Positions 23,190 to 34,051 of a DNA stretch of 64,000 bases are shown here, one piece after another. A program made the translations under genes and the position numbers. The DNA is taken from assembly GCA_051453625.1 (NCBI GenBank), contig JBOZIK010000001.1, positions 15,938,546-16,002,545 on the forward strand, in the 5' to 3' direction. Below the pieces are notes generated by a model that was not told where the DNA came from, ran no database searches, and saw only the letters and a list, made by a program, of their open reading frames with translations. The stretch comes from Welwitschia mirabilis. Lineage: Eukaryota > Gnetophyta > Gnetopsida > Welwitschiales. Within the stretch, counting starts at the first letter, position 1; every line of letters starts with the position of its first letter.

Positions 23190-23990
23190 CCAATGTCACA
23201 GTCTTAAATGGTCAAGATTGCACTGTAGAGGTCAACATCGCACTTCCAAATGGCCGATGTCATACTTCATAGGCCAACATTACACTCTTAGATGACTAGT
23301 GTTTCACTTCAAAGACTGAACCAAAGGACCAATGTCACACTTCCAAAAGGCTGACGTTACACTTTGAAGGTCAGTTTTACACTTTAAAGGCCCACATCTC
23401 ACTTGGTCTCACCAAACTTGATGTTGTAATTTGAAGTCCCTCAAAGCCTGATGTCATACTTGGGTGCTTAACATTACATTTGGATGCCCAACATTGCACT
23501 TTTCCTTTATAGGTCTAGATTTTACTATTTTTCCACAAAAATTACTTGCTCTACTCACTTGCCCTAGGAATCCTAATGTCGCGCTTAGGTTGCCAACGTT
23601 GCACTTGAGTGGTTGACATCGCACTTGAGTGCCTGACATTGCATTTGCCCCGCATAGGCCCAAAACCTTTTGTCATATATTAGAAATCACACATTCTTTC
23701 ACTGACACAAAGGATCTAATGTTGCACTTGGATGGTCAATGTTAAATTAGAGTGGCCCATGTCACACTTGGATGGCTGATGTTATACTTTGGTGCTTGAT
23801 ATCAGACTTGTTATCTGTAACCCTAAAATCTTTTATTGCCTCTTATAAATCACCTATTTTGTTCACTAGAATAAGGGTCTGATGTTACACTTGATGGTTT
23901 GATGTCATACTTAGTGACCCGATGTCGTACTTGAGTCCTTGACACCATCCTTGGACGCTTGGTAACACGTGAATTCCCTTTGACAATTGT
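23190..23990. repeat. Minisatellite with higher-order structure (about 21-bp units, GACGTC-like core)
   Basis: More than 25 degenerate units of 20-22 bases fit GGCCRAYRTYRCACTT plus a few bases. Groups of units are separated by related spacers of about 60-70 bases (near 23500-23565, 23650-23706, 23811-23870; each T-rich with CTATTTTG- or CACATTC-like text), giving a period near 150-160 bases. The variants GATGTC, GACATC, AACGTT and GACGTT are what CpG decay of GACGTC gives. Confidence 0.8.
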
Positions 23991-24095
23991 TAGCCATGTT
24001 AGTAAGTTTGCTATGGTAACTGCTAAAACCTATTTTCTCTAACCATTTTCTTAACTACTAGGTGGTTATAGATTCCCAAATACCACCAACAACAC

Positions 24096-24105
24096 TATAA
24101 AAAGG
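24096..24105 (+). promoter_or_regulatory. Candidate internal TATA box upstream of gag
   Basis: TATAAAAAGG on the plus strand, 62 bases before the gag ATG at 24167. With the minus-strand TATA at 23028 it makes a divergent pair around the minisatellite. Confidence 0.4.
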
Positions 24106-24166
24106 TAGCATCACTAGAGGTAAAAGGGGAGGGAGAGCAAGAGAATACTTTCACAATAAGGCAGAG

Positions 24167-25150
24167 ATGTATAAGTTGAAAAAGGCAGTGAACCCACTAG
24201 TATATCATGGAACACAAGATCAATGGATGAATTATGCATTAGAAGGCCAAATTAATAATATCCACTCCTAAAATTAACAGTTAGCTAATATGATCAATAG
24301 CTTTCTTTCTCACATAGAAGAAAGACCTATAGAATGCAACCTAAGGGCATCTCAAGAACTGCCATCCACATCAGGACAACATACTCCTACAACTAATATT
24401 AACCTCTAAAACATTCAAATGAGGTTATTAAACATGGAGGCGAATCTTCAAGATTTTTTGATAAATAAAGCCAATCATTCTAACATTGAACAACATGAAG
24501 AAGAGGAACTTATAAGAATGAAATTTTGAAAGACCTATGAAGGCAAGCCTAAAATAAGTGAGGAACCCATATCTTGGATCTAGTAATTAAATAAGTATTT
24601 CAAACTTTAAACTATACCTCTAGAAAGGTGGTGCATATATGTTATTGCATTTATTATAGGAAATGCACAACAATGATGCTCTAGATATCAACAGAAACAC
24701 CTGCATAGGATATCATGGATTACTTTCATTAAAGAATTTAAAAGAAAATTCATTCTAGAAGATTTTATTGAAGATTAAATGGTGGAATTTCAATGTATAC
24801 ACTTGGGTAAATGATTATTTGATGAACATTGGTTAGAATTCTAATGTCTTAAGAACTATCAAAAGAAGTTTTTAGAAAAGTAACTAATTAATAGTTTTAT
24901 TGGGACTTTTTCATCCAAACTTTAAAGCGTTCTATGCACTTTGAAAATCGAGTCCATAGAAGATTCCTAATGAAAAACAAGGTACTATCTCTAAGGACAA
25001 AAGAATAGATGAATGAACTAATCATACCAAGGAGATTGGCATCCTCCTTCAATCACAGCACTAACAAGGAAGCCATATAGAACAAATTGTACCTATTATA
25101 AGTACCATAAGAGGGAACATATTACCAGGAATTATATTTCCAAAGCATAA
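24167..25150 (+). pseudogene. Chromovirus gag (decayed)
   Basis: ATG at 24167 opens MYKLKKAVNPLVYHG. The middle part keeps the gypsy gag helical domain (for example NLQDFLINKANHSNIEQH, then WITFIKEFKRKF near 24715-24750). Near 25088-25135 YYKYHKREHITRNY occupies the zinc-knuckle position of gypsy Gag, with both flanking Cys changed to Tyr (TGT to TAT). Gag forms the particle and binds RNA. Several TAG/TAA codons break it. It is followed directly by protease, so gag and pol probably formed one polyprotein as in chromoviruses. The start is supported by the preceding TATA-like box but not proven. Confidence 0.7.
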
Positions 25151-25289
25151 CCATCAAATGTTCCCTAGCACAATTAGCCTCAAACTCTTTAGAATCAGTC
25201 CATGCCATCCAAAAGGATTTATGTTGCCATTCAAACATGTGCTTACAATCAATACTTCATCTTAGAACTATGTCATCATATTTCAACAT

Positions 25290-25480
25290 GTTATTGTTTA
25301 ATTTCTAATTGATATTAGTGCATCACATAATTTCATTTTACCATCTTTATTTTACAAATTAAATATCACTTCTTTTAAAGAATAAAAGTCCACCATAGGA
25401 GTTACAGGAGATAGTGTTCTTACATAAGATGGAACTATTGCTCTTATTACTTTTACCATTTATAACTTATAGTCTAGGGA
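25290..25480 (+). pseudogene. Retropepsin (aspartic protease) domain, decayed
   Basis: DISASHNFI at 25311-25337 matches the gypsy protease active-site motif (D-T/S-G-A-S-H), with Thr and Gly both altered; the catalytic Asp is retained. The enzyme cleaves the Gag-Pol polyprotein. Stops on both sides. It lies between the zinc knuckle and RT, as expected. Confidence 0.65.
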
Positions 25481-25689
25481 TAAGTTTTATATCTTATAAA
25501 TTCAAGAAAATCATACCATTTTAGGAAATCATTTCTTAATTAGATATAATGTTTATATTAACTTTCATCAAAGAACCTTATGGCTATCTCATTTATTTGA
25601 ACAACAAAATTTTAAAAGGGAGTAGAGGAGTAAAAAATAACTTTTTAACCTCATCCAAATAAATTACAAAAGTTATCAAAAGGAAATAG

Positions 25690-26720
25690 ATGTTCATTAC
25701 TTTAGTACAAGAAAAAGATCATAAAAAAGGTCCTTTTGTACTAGAAGAACTAAATGAATTTTCAAATGTATTTGAAGATCCACAAATGCTACTACTCAAG
25801 AGAAAATTACAGCACGCAATTAATTTAATCCCTCGAGCACAGGTAATAGCTAAAGCATCTTATTGTTTCTCAAAAATAGAACTAAGAGAACTAAAGTTAT
25901 AGATCAAATAGCTATTATTGGAAGGAAAGATGCATCTTAGTATGTCACCATGGGTGAAACTAGTATTATTTATTAAGAAAAAGGATGATAACTTATCACT
26001 CTACATGGACTATAGATAATTCAACAAAGTAACCATCAAGAATAGATACATACTATCATGGATCAATGACCTATTAGATTAATTGTAGGAAACCAAGTAC
26101 TCTTCAAAGATCATTAAAAATCTAGATACCATCAGATCTGTATCAAGGATAAGGACATCTATATAACTTCTTTCAAAATAAGATATAAACATTAAAAATT
26201 TGTAGTAATGCCTTTTTATTTGACAAATGTCATAGCCACTTTTATGAATTTAATGAATGATGTTTTTTGGACATACTTGAATAAATTTATGGTTTTATTT
26301 TTAGATGATTTCCTAATATATTCTAAAAGTTAGAATGATCATGTTACACATTTGAATAAAGTTCTATAGGTTTTTCCCAGTTCTATAGATTTTTTCCAAG
26401 ATAAATTCAAGAAAAAATTAAGTAAATGTGAATTTTATTATACATAAATCAATTATCTGGAGCATATCATCTCCAATAAAGAAAGTATAACACATTAAGC
26501 TAAAGTACAAGTAGTAAGAAAATGGCTAAAATTAAAGGATGCCAGTCAAGTACGAAGTTTCTGAAAATTGGCTAGCTTCTACCAGAAATTTGTTCTAGGA
26601 TTTTCTCAACTTGTAGTACCATTAACAGATTTTACTAAAGTGAGAAATACATTCTACTTCGATGATAAATGCAAGGAGGCATTTCTTATATTCAATTTAC
26701 TACTTATAACAACACTAGTC
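25690..26720 (+). pseudogene. Gypsy reverse transcriptase domain, decayed
   Basis: Starts with ELNEFSNVFEDPQ (25756-25794), then INLIP, AKASYCFSKIELRELK and, after TAG stops, SPWVKLVLFIKKKDD, the standard N-terminal RT order. The catalytic box is FLDD at 26298-26309 (family F-x-D-D), followed by FLIYSKS. An open thumb segment follows at 26568-26777 (ASFYQKFVLGFSQLVVPLTD). It copies RNA into DNA. Key Asp residues are intact but in-frame TAG/TAA codons kill it. Part of the same polyprotein as the flanking protease and RNase H. Confidence 0.85.
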
Positions 26721-27100
26721 CTTAAGATTATAGATGTAAACAAATCATTTATAGTCACCACAAATGCATTTACTTAAGGAATTGGAGCCATACTTAGCTA
26801 AGATGATCAGGTAATTGCATATGAATCATGGAAACTAAACCATCATGAGAAGAACTATTACATACATGACTTGGAATTATTATCCATACTTCATGCCTTA
26901 AAGATTTGGAGGTATTATCTTATGGAAAGTGAATTCCTTTTCAAAACAGATCATAAAATCTTGGAATCTTTTCAGAAACAACCCCTTTTAAATATGCGAT
27001 AGAGGAAATGGGGTGAGTTAATTAAAAAATGTAACTTCAAGTTACAATACATGCTTGTAAAATAAAACAAAGTGATAGATGTCTTGACTACAATGTGATG
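26721..27100 (+). pseudogene. Gypsy RNase H domain, decayed
   Basis: DVNKSFIVTTNAFT sits where the family has its first catalytic Asp in a D-A-S-x-x-G-x-G-A-V-L block; the D has become N. Downstream are NYYIHDLELLSILHAL (E and L conserved), WRYYLMESEFLFKTDHKIL (the family's T-D-H-K motif) and RKWGELIKKCNF. RNase H removes template RNA during reverse transcription. Confidence 0.8.
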
Positions 27101-27289
27101 TATATTAGCTACCACTATCACATCTGACTTGTCCACCTTCATTAAAACTTCCTTGATTGATGATTCATACTTCAAGGACATATATCAATAAGTTCAAAAA
27201 GGAAAAGAAGTAGATACATATATAATCTTATGAGATGGATTCCTTCTGAAAAGAAGATAATTATGCATTCCATAAGATCCATAGAGAAG

Positions 27290-28330
27290 GACGCTAAAGT
27301 CTAAACTGCATAAAGTTTCATATGCAAGACATTTGGAATTTGTCAAAAAATACCATCAATTATAGAAATACTAATTTTGACTCAATATGAAAGTAGATTT
27401 AAAAGAATACATTTGCAACTATCCTATATGCTAGTAGATGAAAATTAACCAAGGAAGACCCACTAGACATCTTCAGCTATTAGGAATACCATAATGGAAA
27501 TGGAAAGAGATATTCATCACTAGGTTACCTTTCACTAATAAACATTATGATGTAATTTTTAATTATGTAAATAGCTTAATTAAGATAGCCCATTTTATCC
27601 TACTCTGAATTACTAATATAGTAGAAGAGGTAGATCTTCATTTTATATAGAAGGTCTTTAGATTATATGAAGCACCTCAAGTTGTAGTATCTAATTAAGA
27701 CCTAAAGTTATTATCTAAATTTTAGCAAAGCTTCTTTCACCACTTGGGTATCAAACTCAATTTTAGTATTGCTAGATGACCAAATAGAAAGAATAAATCA
27801 TATATTGAAAGAAACTCTAAGATGTTATGTGGCAGGAAGGCTCAAACAATAGAAAAACTACCTACATCTAGTAAAATTTGCTTATAACTAGATATTTCAA
27901 ACTTCCATCCATTATTCACCATTAGAGACAATATATGATAGAAACTATTCTACCCCTGTCACATGATTAGATCCTTCATAGAGATTAGAAAATACAACGC
28001 CTTCAAAATTAAATATAATGGAGGAAGCAATCAATAAAATAAAATACACCTATAGGTGACACAAGATCAATATAAGAAATATTATGATTAAAAGCACTAG
28101 ACCTGCATATTTTAGATAGTTAAATAAGTTTTATTAAGAATTAAGCCAAAAAGAAACTCCTTGAAAATCAAAAAGTATAGGATATTAGTACCACAGTTCA
28201 ACAATCCATTTAAAATTATTGAAAAGATTGTGAATCTAGTTTACAAACTAGAGCTTTCTCTCCAAATGTCCCAAATACATCCAGTTTTTCATGTGAGCAT
28301 AATGAAACCATACTATAAAGATTAAAACTA
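27290..28330 (+). pseudogene. Gypsy integrase, decayed
   Basis: The N-terminal zinc-binding region is visible: H at about 27309 (HKVSYARH), then CNYPIC near 27415, where one zinc Cys has become Tyr. GRPTRHLQLLGIPQWKWKEI then HYDVIFNYVNSLIKIAHFI follow (27450-27600), the lead-in to the catalytic core. Later are YHLGIK-like and HPQ-region remnants, and PNTSSFSCEHNETIL near 28275-28320 where the family has its HPVFHVS block. Integrase inserts the DNA copy. Stops are frequent. Confidence 0.75.
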
Positions 28331-28359
28331 GGACTAAACCTTGAACTAGCAATATATCA

Positions 28360-28510
28360 TGCTCAAACCCAATTTGACTTTTATTATTCAATTAGAAAAA
28401 GTCATAAGTACTAGACCTAGGCAACTAAGAAATAAAATTATAAAAGAAGAACTTATTTAATGGACTCATTATAATCAACAAATAGGGTAAAATAGGGAGT
28501 ACATATAAAA
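28360..28510 (+). pseudogene. Chromodomain-like integrase C-terminus
   Basis: QLEKVISTRPRQLRN then, after KIIKEELI and a TAA, WTHYNQQ. Position and pattern (R-x-L-R-N ... I-x-E-x-L-x-x-W-x-x-x) match the C-terminal chromodomain of plant chromoviruses, which directs insertion to marked chromatin. The aromatic cage cannot be judged. Confidence 0.6.
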
Positions 28511-28703
28511 GACCTTTTCTAGAATTTTTAATAAAGTTTGATATACCATTTTTAGGTTGTATTATTAATGTATATATTAATTAAATGATGTATTCTCTTT
28601 TGTGTTATGTATTATAGCTTATACCAAAAATAACTCAAAGTTGCATGACTTTAATAATGATGCAAATAGAAGAGAGAATGTACTCAAGAATAAGCAAGAT
28701 TAT

Positions 28704-28717
28704 TAATAGGAAGGGAA
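28704..28717 (+). other. Polypurine tract
   Basis: AATAGGAAGGGAA directly before the LTR start TGTAATG at 28718. Confidence 0.7.
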
Positions 28718-29132
28718 TGTAATGTTCTAAAACCATTAATTGAATAATGATGTGTTTTAAATGCTAATGATGCATAATTAACAAGAGATGCAAATGGGTG
28801 TGAATTAAATATGTAAAGATATATTTCTTCATTATATAGTATAAGCCTATAGTATTAGGTAAAAGTGGATAGATGAGGTGGATGTAACTAAAAACAACCT
28901 TGGTTAATCCCCAGGGGTCCCTGGAAGGGAACTAAGGTTGTATTCCATGTCTTTACCTATAACAAATAGTTAAGGTTGTTTACTAATGGTGTGGAATTTA
29001 ATCTACTACTATCAATAACAAAAGCTTTATTCTCTCTAAATTGTTTCCTGTTATTCTATGAATCCTATCATATTATTTTAAATGTTCTTTTTTATGCAAA
29101 GTAATATGAAACTAGTAAAATGAGATATTACA
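28718..29132 (+). repeat. 3' LTR of the chromovirus
   Basis: Starts TGTAATGTTCTA and ends GAGATATTACA. Homologous to 19708-20126. Directly followed by the interrupted LINE B. Confidence 0.88.
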
Positions 29133-29949
29133 AAGGGAATTCATCCATGATATATTTTCTCTTATATTTCCTCTTTGGAGGAGCCTGGAAAGGGGGCAAA
29201 AAATGGACCTCTCTCACCCTAATCTTATTGGCTACCCTCCAAAGCATCATAATTAATTCTAAGTATCTAGTGATATCTTTTCATCAAATAACCTAGATAA
29301 AGAATAAGGGAAAATTAACTTGGTGCCATAGATCCAAGGCTTTAAGAAAAGTAAAGTGTAATCCTAAGAGTTTTGAGAAGTAGCTAGATTAAATGAAGTA
29401 CAAGTCAATTAATTCTTTACCCAAGTCCCATGGGGGTGGAAGTGCTTTTTGGCTAATGTGTCTACTAGTCAGCTTAGAAACACTACTAGAAAAGAAATGG
29501 AGTACCTCCCACTGCCCTATGCTTTCAAGGGGAATTCCTTCACTAGCTATTGGAATTTTTAGAAGTCTGAAAAGATAGGCTTTAGTTATTTCAATATATA
29601 TTCTTTTAAAGATGGTATGCTGCTCTCTCCAACATCTATAAAATGGGGTAATATCAGCCCTTGATTATTCCTTAAGTTTGTGTAAAAGAAGTCCCTATCC
29701 CATAACCTGCACCTTGTCCTCTAGCTCTAGGCATTCTTTGAATAGAATAGGTTTAGATGAATCAATGGAAGGGGTTGCTTCCATTGCAATTCTAATTTTA
29801 GAATGATATCACTTAGTTTTCCTAGTGGTATTTATTAGAAATGATAAGATGGTATTATTGAAAATCAAATCATTTTTGGTAAACCAAACCTACCAATAAG
29901 TCAAGCAAATCCCATCATTCAAAGAGGTGCTAGATGTATTGCAAATCCT
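29133..29949 (-). pseudogene. LINE C-terminal region, interrupted by LTR
   Basis: Contains ALPPPWDLGKE (near 29445-29411), shared with LINE A, and near the end RVANKIRVREVHFLPPFQ then KRKYKRKYIMDEFPL. LINE A has KEEFPL followed by a basic tail at the same place, so the missing part was displaced by the chromovirus insertion. Confidence 0.65.
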
Positions 29950-31720
29950 ATAGTATTTATTTATTATTATCATTAACTTCTTACTCCAAGTACATTGATG
30001 AAAAAGGTGGTTCACATTTTTAGGATAATACTGATAAAATGGATAGGAAATTTGAACTTGAAAATCCTTCTTGCATAATTGATCTCTAGTGAGAATTTTA
30101 TGATGACCCTTTAACCAAAAGATAGCTTGATCTTTTCTGGAATTTGGTTTTTTTATAATTTCTTGTAAAAATAATCTTTCCCATATTTTTTTTTGAAGAA
30201 TCTATTTGTTTATATCTTCATGAAAAATGTNNNNNNNNNNNNNNNNNNNNNNNNNNNNNNNNNNNNNNNNNNNNNNNNNNNNNNNNNNNNNNNNNNNNNN
30301 NNNNNNNNNNNNNNNNNNNNNNNNNNNNNNNNNNNNNNNNNNNNNNNNNNNNNNNNNNNNTTTCAAGATCTAGTGAGATTATATAAGAAAATAGTCCTTT
30401 GACCTCTAGATACCCCAGCCTTTAGACTCCTTAGTTTAAATTATTATCTCTCATTTACAAAGATAAGTATGATTTTGATCTTTACCTCTAGGATTTTTAA
30501 ATGATGTCCTTTAATAAGATGGTATTAGAAGCTATATATCTAAATAAAGAGATTAGGCACAATTTATTCTACTAAGAGTTGCATTTTTTCTAAATAGATT
30601 TAAGGATGTAGTTCTAAGTAGGGTCTTATGCCAATTTCAAAGACGAATTCCCAAGTAGATGTCTTAAAGGTCTCTCAATCTAGTGTTTAGGATTTTGGTA
30701 CCCCATTTAATATTATTTCTATCCATTCTAGACTTGTTTTAGTTAGTATGGAGATTTTTAGCTTTTGTAAAAAGGTTTATGGAATTCTTAATAGCTCTTG
30801 CTTATAGAAAAAAGGCCTTGCTCATGATTATAATGTCATCTACATAGTGGTTATTAATGAAAGCTTAACCTCCTATCCTGATACTTGAAACTTCATTACT
30901 TTTTAAAAATACCTATAATACATTCATAAGAAATAGGAAAAAAAATGGGAATATGGGATCCCCTATCCTGATCCTCAACCAACTGAGAAAAATTTGGATT
31001 TTTGGTTGTTAACCTCCATAATAAATTCTGCTAAAGCTTACATGCCTAGCTATAAATTAATGATGTCTTAGTAGAAACAAATAGTCTTAAGAATATAGTC
31101 TAGATCTTGTTAACTAATAGATTCATAAGCTTTTACAATATCCAATTTAGCAATAAGAAAATAAAATTTATGTTTTTAAATAGAATGAATGATTTTATGA
31201 GTCAAGAGGATTTGGTTCTAGATGTACCTAGATCAGATGAAGATAGCTTAATTCTTAAAGATTACCTTAGACTACAGGGGGAAATATGACTAACCATTAT
31301 TTTTGCAAAGATTTTGTGAAAAACATTGCAAATACCTAAGGATCTAAAGTCCTCCAGTCAGTTGGCATCTCATTTTTTAGGGATAAGAATAGCCTTGGTT
31401 CTATTCATTTCCTTAGGAATGGATTTGCTATGAAAATATCCTATATGACATCTTAAAGATTATTCTTCAAAATGGAAAAATAAGTTTTAAAGAGTTCAAC
31501 TGATCACCCATCAGGTCCAGGTGCTCTATTATTCTTCATAGACCTCATAGTTAAAAGAACTTCATTTCTACTTAGGGGTTTAATAAGTTGGGGATTGTCC
31601 CCTTTAGAAATTCTCTTATTTTCCAGAATAAGAATAATGGTGATATCATTCCATTCTAAAATTCTCATAAGATGAGTTTGCATTTCATTAGCTATTTTTT
31701 TGTTCATTTTTAGTTATGTG
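29950..31720 (-). pseudogene. LINE reverse transcriptase domain (decayed)
   Basis: An open minus-strand frame at 31707-31504 ends LTMRSMKNNRAPGPDG, the hallmark entry to LINE RT (K-A-P-G-P-D-G). LRIRIGDPIFPFFFLFLM near 30978-30925 is the G-D-P-L-S-P-x-L-F block, and YVDD at 30846-30835 inside NNHYVDDIIIM is the catalytic site with both Asp present. RT copies the LINE RNA at the nicked target. A 130-N gap and TAG stops interrupt the C-terminal half. Confidence 0.88.
30231..30360. other. Assembly gap, 130 N
   Basis: In the C-terminal half of the LINE B RT. Confidence 0.99.
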
Positions 31721-31749
31721 TTTTTTGATAATAAGCCTTCTGATCTTAT

Positions 31750-33200
31750 TATCTACTCTATGCTGATTAGTTTACTGTAAGAAAAACCTAGTATGCTTAT
31801 TCTTCTCTTTAATCCATTTTAACCTTGATCATTCTCTCTAATAGTCTTCCTTATTAGTAGTTATTGTTTAAGTTTCATTAGGTATAATATTCTCTATTAT
31901 GAAGCTATCATAGTCTCCTTCCTCTTTTTTCTCAGCCTAAATTCTCTAAATTTCTTATTTAAGGTCCATTTTGAATTCAAATATTTCTTTGTCTTTCCTT
32001 CTCCAATCCTTTATATGGGCTTTTAAGGTATTGAGGCCTTTGTAAAGAAATATTAGAGGATGAGTACCATCATAATAGACTTAGATTATTTTCCATTAGA
32101 GTTCTATTTTTTTTCCTAGTGATCTAATCCCATTCACTATAAAATAGAGTCCTTCGAGGTACTATTGCCCCCACTTTGAATCTGATAGGATGGTGATCTA
32201 AAGCTATTTCATTTAACCCATAGGCTTTGACAAAAAGCTTGACTAGATGATTTTCAATAATAATTTTGTCAATCCTAGACATTATCATATTTTTGTTTGT
32301 TCTTCTATTAGATTAGGTGTATTTGCACCAAATAAGAGAAACATTTATAAGTGCATTTCATGCCACGACATCTTTTAGAACTAAAGGTCCTCTATAATTT
32401 TAGTTATTTTCCTCTAATTTCTCCCAATGATGAAGACATTGATTGAAGTTCTCCATAATGAGCCACTTAGATTTATCTATCATAGTCTGTTGTAATTCCC
32501 CTAAATTAGAAGCTTTAACTTGATTACATTAAGGACTACATATATTTGTTATAGTCTAGTCTTCTTCCTCAAGAAAGATAATAAGATGGTTCTTATTGCT
32601 ATTAAGTAAATATACCTTCCTTTTTGTGAAAATCATGAGACCTCTTGGGTTTCCTTAGGTTGCTAAGGTAAAGAAAATCCACTGCTTTCCTAGATTCTCT
32701 ATTTTTATTTAATTTTTCAATTTTATTTTCTGTAAATAAACTAAATCAATATTAAATTAACTAATGAGGTTTTTTAAGGTCCTTTCTTATAGAATGACTT
32801 TAATCCCATATAATTCTATGAAAGAAAATTCATTAGATCTATCTTCACCCCTTTCTTGATGCTTGACCTTTTTTTAATATATCTTCAATGGTAGCTTGGG
32901 AGATATTGACCATGTTCTCTGTAGTTTTCCTTTTTCAGAAGATTCTATTATTGCATCTTCCTCTTATATAAACTTTCACATCATTCAGCTCATCTATATT
33001 TGGTGGATTTTGAGATTTCTAAATCTTCTCTTCTTTCATAAGAGGTTGGAAGAGGTTGTACTACCACTCCTATACCTTCTTCTTCTTTCTTTCCTTGGTT
33101 TTCTTAGGGAAAATTATAATACTTTTCACTGAGTTTTCCTTTTTTATTTCTACTAACATATGTTCTGATTATGTCTGAATTCTTTATAAAAAGAGTAGGT
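31750..33200 (-). pseudogene. LINE AP-like endonuclease domain (decayed)
   Basis: Minus strand: TNICSP near 32550-32530 (family N-V-Y-x-P), KSKWLIMENFNQCLHHWEKL at about 32480-32415 (family G-D-F-N, here E-N-F-N), KYTWSN-like text at about 32310, MIMSRIDKIIIENHL near 32280-32240 and LDHHPI at 32201-32184 (family S-D-H-x-P). This is the order of the exonuclease-endonuclease-phosphatase fold that nicks target DNA to prime LINE insertion. Asn and His of the last two motifs are present. Stops and shifts make it inactive. Confidence 0.8.
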
Positions 33201-33364
33201 TTCCTTCTGTTTGTCTTTAATGTCAACTAAATATTTTCAACATTCTTCTTTTAAGTGGTTCATTCTTCCAAAATGAAAGCATCTTTTTTTGTATAAATGC
33301 ATCTCCTTAAGATGTATTCTAATTTCTTATAGATATTACATGAAATAAAAAGGTTCTTATTGGT

Positions 33365-34051
33365 NNNNNNNNNNNNNNNNNNNNNNNNNNNNNNNNNNNN
33401 NNNNNNNNNNNNNNNNNNNNNNNNNNNNNNNNNNNNNNNNNNNNNNNNNNNNNNNNNNNNNNNNNNNNNNNNNNNNNNNNNNNNNNNNNNNNNNNNNNNN
33501 NNNNNNNNNNNNNNNNNNNNNNNNNNNNNNNNNNNNNNNNNNNNNNNNNNNNNNNNNNNNNNNNNNNNNNNNNNNNNNNNNNNNNNNNNNNNNNNNNNNN
33601 NNNNNNNNNNNNNNNNNNNNNNNNNNNNNNNNNNNNNNNNNNNNNNNNNNNNNNNNNNNNNNNNNNNNNNNNNNNNNNNNNNNNNNNNNNNNNNNNNNNN
33701 NNNNNNNNNNNNNNNNNNNNNNNNNNNNNNNNNNNNNNNNNNNNNNNNNNNNNNNNNNNNNNNNNNNNNNNNNNNNNNNNNNNNNNNNNNNNNNNNNNNN
33801 NNNNNNNNNNNNNNNNNNNNNNNNNNNNNNNNNNNNNNNNNNNNNNNNNNNNNNNNNNNNNNNNNNNNNNNNNNNNNNNNNNNNNNNNNNNNNNNNNNNN
33901 NNNNNNNNNNNNNNNNNNNNNNNNNNNNNNNNNNNNNNNNNNNNNNNNNNNNNNNNNNNNNNNNNNNNNNNNNNNNNNNNNNNNNNNNNNNNNNNNNNNN
34001 NNNNNNNNNNNNNNNNNNNNNNNNNNNNNNNNNNNNNNNNNNNNNNNNNNN
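33365..34051. other. Assembly gap, 687 N
   Basis: Cuts the 5' side of LINE B. Confidence 0.99.

Larger units (their letters stand above)
18301..29132 (+). mobile_element. Ty3/gypsy chromovirus array (three LTR copies, one gag-pol)
   Basis: Three copies of one LTR family lie in direct orientation at 18301-18672 (contains a 100-N gap), 19708-20126 and 28718-29132. The latter two bound a region with a perfect Met-tRNA PBS, gag, protease, RT, RNase H, integrase and a chromodomain-like C-terminus, in the order of plant chromoviruses. A 4-kb block with an antisense gene remnant lies between PBS and gag. The first unit (18673-19707) is short and ends in integrase-like residues (HPQNKGY), so the array may have formed by recombination between elements. 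Numerous TAG/TAA stops show it is inactive. Confidence 0.8.
29133..33364 (-). mobile_element. LINE copy B with endonuclease and RT, 3' end cut by the chromovirus
   Basis: On the minus strand the order is endonuclease (about 33200-31750), RT (31720-29950) and C-terminal region (to 29133). It is the same family as LINE A, in inverted orientation about 27 kb away. Its C-terminus stops after MDEFPL exactly at the LTR end 29132. The 5' part runs into a 687-N gap (33365-34051) and may continue to about 34860. A further 130-N gap lies at 30231-30360. Confidence 0.85.

Noticed and set aside
23190-23990. Possible CRISPR array
   Set aside because: Units are degenerate, adjacent and without unique spacers, and the genome is a plant; it is a minisatellite.
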